From Spongiactinospora sp. TRM90649 (GTDB taxonomy: Bacteria; Actinomycetota; Actinomycetes; Streptosporangiales; Streptosporangiaceae), in NCBI RefSeq assembly GCF_029382225.1, contig NZ_JARLTC010000008.1, positions 248,001 to 312,000 of the forward strand: a stretch of 64,000 nt of DNA, given 5' to 3'. Positions within the stretch are counted from its first letter, which is position 1; each line of letters opens with the position of its first letter. A program made the translations under genes and the position numbers. Shown here in pieces: positions 61,271-64,000 of the stretch. Under the pieces are notes generated by a model. It saw only the letters and a program-made list of their open reading frames with translations. It made no database searches and had not been told where the DNA came from.

Positions 61271-63217
61271 ATGCGACTCCGCCCCGCCCCGTGGACTGCC
61301 GCCGCGCTGGCCGTCGTGCTCGTGTCCGCCCCGCTCCCGCCCGCCTCCTCCGTTTCGGTCGCCGCCCCCTCCAAGGGCGCGGACGATCGGCAGCGGGACT
61401 ACGCCGAAGCCGCGCGCGCCCACGGCGTGCCGGAGAGCGTGCTGCTCGGGGTCTCGTACCTGGAGTCGCGCTGGGACGCCAACCGGGGCCTGCCCAGCAC
61501 CTCCGCCGGGTTCGGCCCGATGCACCTGACCGACGCGACGGCCGCCGCCCGCCCCCATCACTCCGAGTCCAGGGAGGATCCTCGTGGCGACGACTCGCGC
61601 CGCCCTCGCGCCCTCCCGGCCCCCGCTCCCGAACCCGGTGTCCCCGCCGAGTCGCTGCGGACCCTGGAGCGCGCCGCCGAGCTGACCGGCCGGTCGCCCG
61701 AGTCGCTGCGCACCGACCCGGCCGTCAACATCCTGGGCGGCGCCGCGCTGCTGGCCGATTACCAACGGCGGCTCGGCGCTCCGCCGTCCGACGATCCCGC
61801 CCAGTGGTACGGCGCGGTCGCCCGCTATTCCGGGGCCGCGGACAAGGGCTCCGCCCGGGCGTTCGCCGACGAGGTCTACCAGGTGATCCGCGACGGCGCC
61901 GCGCGCACGACGGACGACGGGCACCCCGTACGGCTCGCCTCGGCCCCCGATGTCCGGCCGCTGCGCGAGCTGCTGGAACGGCTCGGCCTGCGCGCCCCGG
62001 CCCCCGGCCCCGTCGAGTGCCCCAAGACGGTCTCCTGCGAATGGATCCCCGCCCCCTACCAGAAGCTCGGCGAGGGCGACGGCGACTACGGCAACCACGA
62101 CCTGTCCGACCGGCCGAAGAACCAGAAGATCGAGTACATCGTCGTCCACGACACCGAGGAGTACTACGACCGCACGCTCCAGCTCGTGCAGAACCCCGCC
62201 TACGTGAGCTGGCACTACACGCTGCGCTCACAGGACGGCCACATCGCCCAGCACGTGCGGGCCAAGGACGTCGCCTGGCACGCCGGGAACTGGTACGTCA
62301 ACGCCAAGGCCATCGGCCTGGAACACGAGGGCTTCCTGGCCAGGGGCGGAGCCTGGTACACCGAGGCGATGTACCGGACCTCGGCCAAGCTGGTGCGCCA
62401 CCTGGCGCGCAAGCACCGGGTGCCGCTCGACCGCGCGCACATCCTCGGCCACGACAACGTGCCCGGCACCGTCCCGGGCACGGTCCAGGGGATGCACGAG
62501 GACCCCGGCCCCTACTGGGACTGGGCGCACTACTTCGACCTGCTCGGCGCGCCGCTGCGCGCCTCGGGCGGACGGCGGGCCGAGTCCGTCATGATCCGCC
62601 CCGGCTACGAGAGCAACCGCCCCTACTACTACGGCTGCGACCCCGCCGCCCCCACCGCCGCCTGCCCGCCGCACGGCTCGGCCTCCGTCTGGCTGCGCAC
62701 CGAACCGCGCGAGGACGCCCCGCTGGTCAAGGACATCGGCAAGCACCCCACCGGCGACTCCCTCTACAGCGTCTACGACCACAGCGCCCGCGCCACCACC
62801 GGGCAGCGCTACGCCGTCGCCGGGCGCGAGGGCGACTGGACGGCGATCTGGTACCTCGGCCAGAAGGCGTGGTTCCACAACCCGCCGGGCGCCCGGACGG
62901 CGGTGCCGTCGCGGGGAATGCTCGTCACCCCCAAGCCCGGCAAGACCGGCGTCCCGGTCTACGGCAGGGCCTACCCGGAACCCGAGGCGTACCCGCCGGG
63001 GATCCCGCCACAGCCGATCACGCCGCTGCAGTACACGTTCGCGGCGGGGCAGAAGTACACGGTGGGGCGCGTGGCGACCAGCGAGTACTACCGCGCGGTG
63101 ACCTTCGACGCCGCCGCGCACCAGGTGGTGCGAGGGAAGCTGAGGTACTACCAGATCCAGTTCGGCCACCGGGTAATGTTTGTCAACGCCGACGACGTGA
63201 CCCTCACCCTCGACTGA
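61271..63217 (+). CDS. Secreted N-acetylmuramoyl-L-alanine amidase with lysozyme-like domain
   Basis: 648 residues. Sec signal peptide (~1-32). Residues ~40-220 resemble a transglycosylase/lysozyme-like domain: DYAEAARAHGVPESVLLGVSYLESRWDANRG (with a candidate catalytic Glu), then LRTDPAVNILGGAALLADYQRRLG. Residues ~280-440 are an Amidase_2 domain with zinc and catalytic residues in YIVVHDTEEYYDRT, SWHYTLRSQDGHIAQHV, AWHAGNWYVNAKAIGLEHEGF and HILGHDNVPGT. The last ~190 residues have two SH3-like segments. It would cleave the glycan-peptide link of peptidoglycan outside the cell. The ATG has GAGGAG five bases upstream. Divergent from the M55/amine-oxidase operon. Confidence 0.93.
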   Translation: MRLRPAPWTAAALAVVLVSAPLPPASSVSVAAPSKGADDRQRDYAEAARAHGVPESVLLGVSYLESRWDANRGLPSTSAGFGPMHLTDATAAARPHHSESREDPRGDDSRRPRALPAPAPEPGVPAESLRTLERAAELTGRSPESLRTDPAVNILGGAALLADYQRRLGAPPSDDPAQWYGAVARYSGAADKGSARAFADEVYQVIRDGAARTTDDGHPVRLASAPDVRPLRELLERLGLRAPAPGPVECPKTVSCEWIPAPYQKLGEGDGDYGNHDLSDRPKNQKIEYIVVHDTEEYYDRTLQLVQNPAYVSWHYTLRSQDGHIAQHVRAKDVAWHAGNWYVNAKAIGLEHEGFLARGGAWYTEAMYRTSAKLVRHLARKHRVPLDRAHILGHDNVPGTVPGTVQGMHEDPGPYWDWAHYFDLLGAPLRASGGRRAESVMIRPGYESNRPYYYGCDPAAPTAACPPHGSASVWLRTEPREDAPLVKDIGKHPTGDSLYSVYDHSARATTGQRYAVAGREGDWTAIWYLGQKAWFHNPPGARTAVPSRGMLVTPKPGKTGVPVYGRAYPEPEAYPPGIPPQPITPLQYTFAAGQKYTVGRVATSEYYRAVTFDAAAHQVVRGKLRYYQIQFGHRVMFVNADDVTLTLD

Positions 63218-63487
63218 CCCGTCCGCCGTGCCGCCCCCCGGCCGATCAGCACCCCGAGGTCGAAGAGCACCGGCTCGATCAGGCCACCGGGACGGCCGGG
63301 AGCATCGCGCCGGGCTCGGCGGGCCGGGCGGGCCGCTCGTCGTGATCGACGCGGGTGTCCTGCTCGCCGGTTGAGCTTTCACCGGGATTCCGGACAATAT
63401 CGAACGACCTCAAAAGACACCGGATGACTACGGACGGTGAGACGCCATGCCGCGCCGCGCGCCGTATTGTGCGCGCCGTCCGCCTGG
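63218..63487. other. Convergent intergenic region
   Basis: 270 bases between the amidase and the methyltransferase stop codons. The sequence is GC-rich near 63280-63360 and more AT-rich near 63390-63430. No ORF with coding-type base use, no clear terminator hairpin with a T-run and no RNA gene were recognised. Confidence 0.4.
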
Positions 63488-64000
63488 TCAGGTCGCCGCC
63501 GCGACCGCCTCGACGATGGACAGGGCCGTGCCGGTGGGGACCACACGGACGAGGCGCAGGCCCGCCGCCTCGAAGAGCCGGGCGAACTCGTCCGCCGTGC
63601 GCTCCCGGCCGGTGAGGGAGGCCATCAGCATGAGGTCGACCGCCTTGGCCTGGTGGGGCTCGTTGCCCGGGGGGATGACCGCGTCGAGCACCAGGACCCG
63701 GCCGCCGTCGGCCATCGCGCGGCGGCAGTTGGTCAGGATGGTCACGCACTGGTCGTCGTCCCAGTCGTGCATGACGCGCTTGAGCAGGTAGACGTCGCCG
63801 GGCGGCACCTCGGTGAAGAAGTCGCCGGGGATCGCCTCCCAGCGGCCGTCGGTCTCCCGCGCCCCCAGGCGGTGCCCCGCCAGCGCATGCGCCTGGTCGA
63901 ACAGCACCCCGAACAGGGAGCGCCGCCGGAGCAGCACCTCCAGCAGCAGCCCGCCGAGCCCGCCGCCGAGATCGACCACGACCCCCGACTCCGGCAGGTC
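63488..64000 (-). CDS. SAM-dependent O-methyltransferase (COMT-like), 3' part; start outside window
   Basis: 170 C-terminal residues visible, open to the window edge. SAM motif VVVDLGGGLGGLLLEVLLRR, then PGDFFTEVPPGDVYLLKRVMHDWDDDQCVTILTNCRRAMADGGRVLVLDAVIPPGNEPHQAKAVDLMLMASLTGRERTADEFARLFEAAGL. This is the plant COMT-like family 2 methyltransferase fold used on polyketides and phenazines, with the catalytic His in MHDWDD. It may belong to a secondary-metabolite locus beyond the window; that is an inference. The N-terminal dimerisation domain is not visible. Confidence 0.9.
   Translation of the reverse strand, partial: DLPESGVVVDLGGGLGGLLLEVLLRRRSLFGVLFDQAHALAGHRLGARETDGRWEAIPGDFFTEVPPGDVYLLKRVMHDWDDDQCVTILTNCRRAMADGGRVLVLDAVIPPGNEPHQAKAVDLMLMASLTGRERTADEFARLFEAAGLRLVRVVPTGTALSIVEAVAAAT

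Overview
The window is 64 kb of very GC-rich DNA with strong third-position GC bias, frequent GTG starts, ATGA/GTGA stop-start overlaps and many apparently leaderless promoters. It looks like a chromosomal core region of a filamentous actinomycete. Protein style (DUF397, DUF1707-FHA, several membrane Ser/Thr kinases, TipA-type MerR) suggests the Streptosporangiaceae (Nonomuraea or Streptosporangium-like). That placement is an inference. I saw no rRNA, tRNA, CRISPR array, transposase or phage gene.

Layout. 1-9.2 kb: end of citramalate synthase (cimA), a Tat-exported heparinase II/III-like enzyme, an ABM monooxygenase, DUF397, a microORF with an orphan attenuator-like leader, serA, an SseB-like protein, and a small-protein/ArsR/SulP operon. 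9.2-14.6 kb: a more eroded stretch with two gene remnants, a methyltransferase, an osmolyte-type ABC transporter whose ATPase lacks several catalytic residues, a DUF1707-FHA protein and a secreted CAP protein. 14.6-18.2 kb: ilvBNC behind a classical transcription attenuator. 18.2-29.7 kb: a GGDEF-EAL protein, a hydroxyacid dehydrogenase, DUF421, a TipA-like MerR regulator, an LppZ-like lipoprotein, a VanW protein and a CitA/CitB-type two-component system. 29.7-33 kb: divergent tctCBA. 33-36.3 kb: gatCAB. 36.4-50.4 kb: a second GGDEF-EAL protein, ligA, a MetE-like protein, an MBL hydrolase, mnmA, DUF695, a cysteine desulfurase, a TetR/MFS pair and etfBA. 50.6-56.1 kb: three Ser/Thr kinases. 56.3-61 kb: a YbaK protein and a four-gene operon (coiled coil, PP-loop ATPase, M55 peptidase, amine oxidase). 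61.3-64 kb: a secreted amidase and a truncated O-methyltransferase.

The backbone serA-ilvC-ilvN-ilvB-lppZ-like-gatB-gatA-gatC-ligA-MetE-like-mnmA-cysteine desulfurase-etfA-etfB follows the order known from Mycobacterium tuberculosis (Rv2996c to Rv3029c). Most of the window is therefore an ancestral actinobacterial block into which regulators and accessory genes have been inserted.

How the genes connect: cimA, serA and ilvBNC make branched-chain amino acid and serine precursors and carry attenuator-type leaders. gatCAB, ligA, mnmA and the desulfurase are translation, replication and tRNA-modification housekeeping genes. The CitA/CitB pair probably controls tctCBA. The most unusual items are the orphan leader plus microORF downstream of serA, the degenerate ABC transporter with in-frame repeats, the four-gene M55/amine-oxidase operon, and a 19-bp symmetric divergent leaderless promoter.
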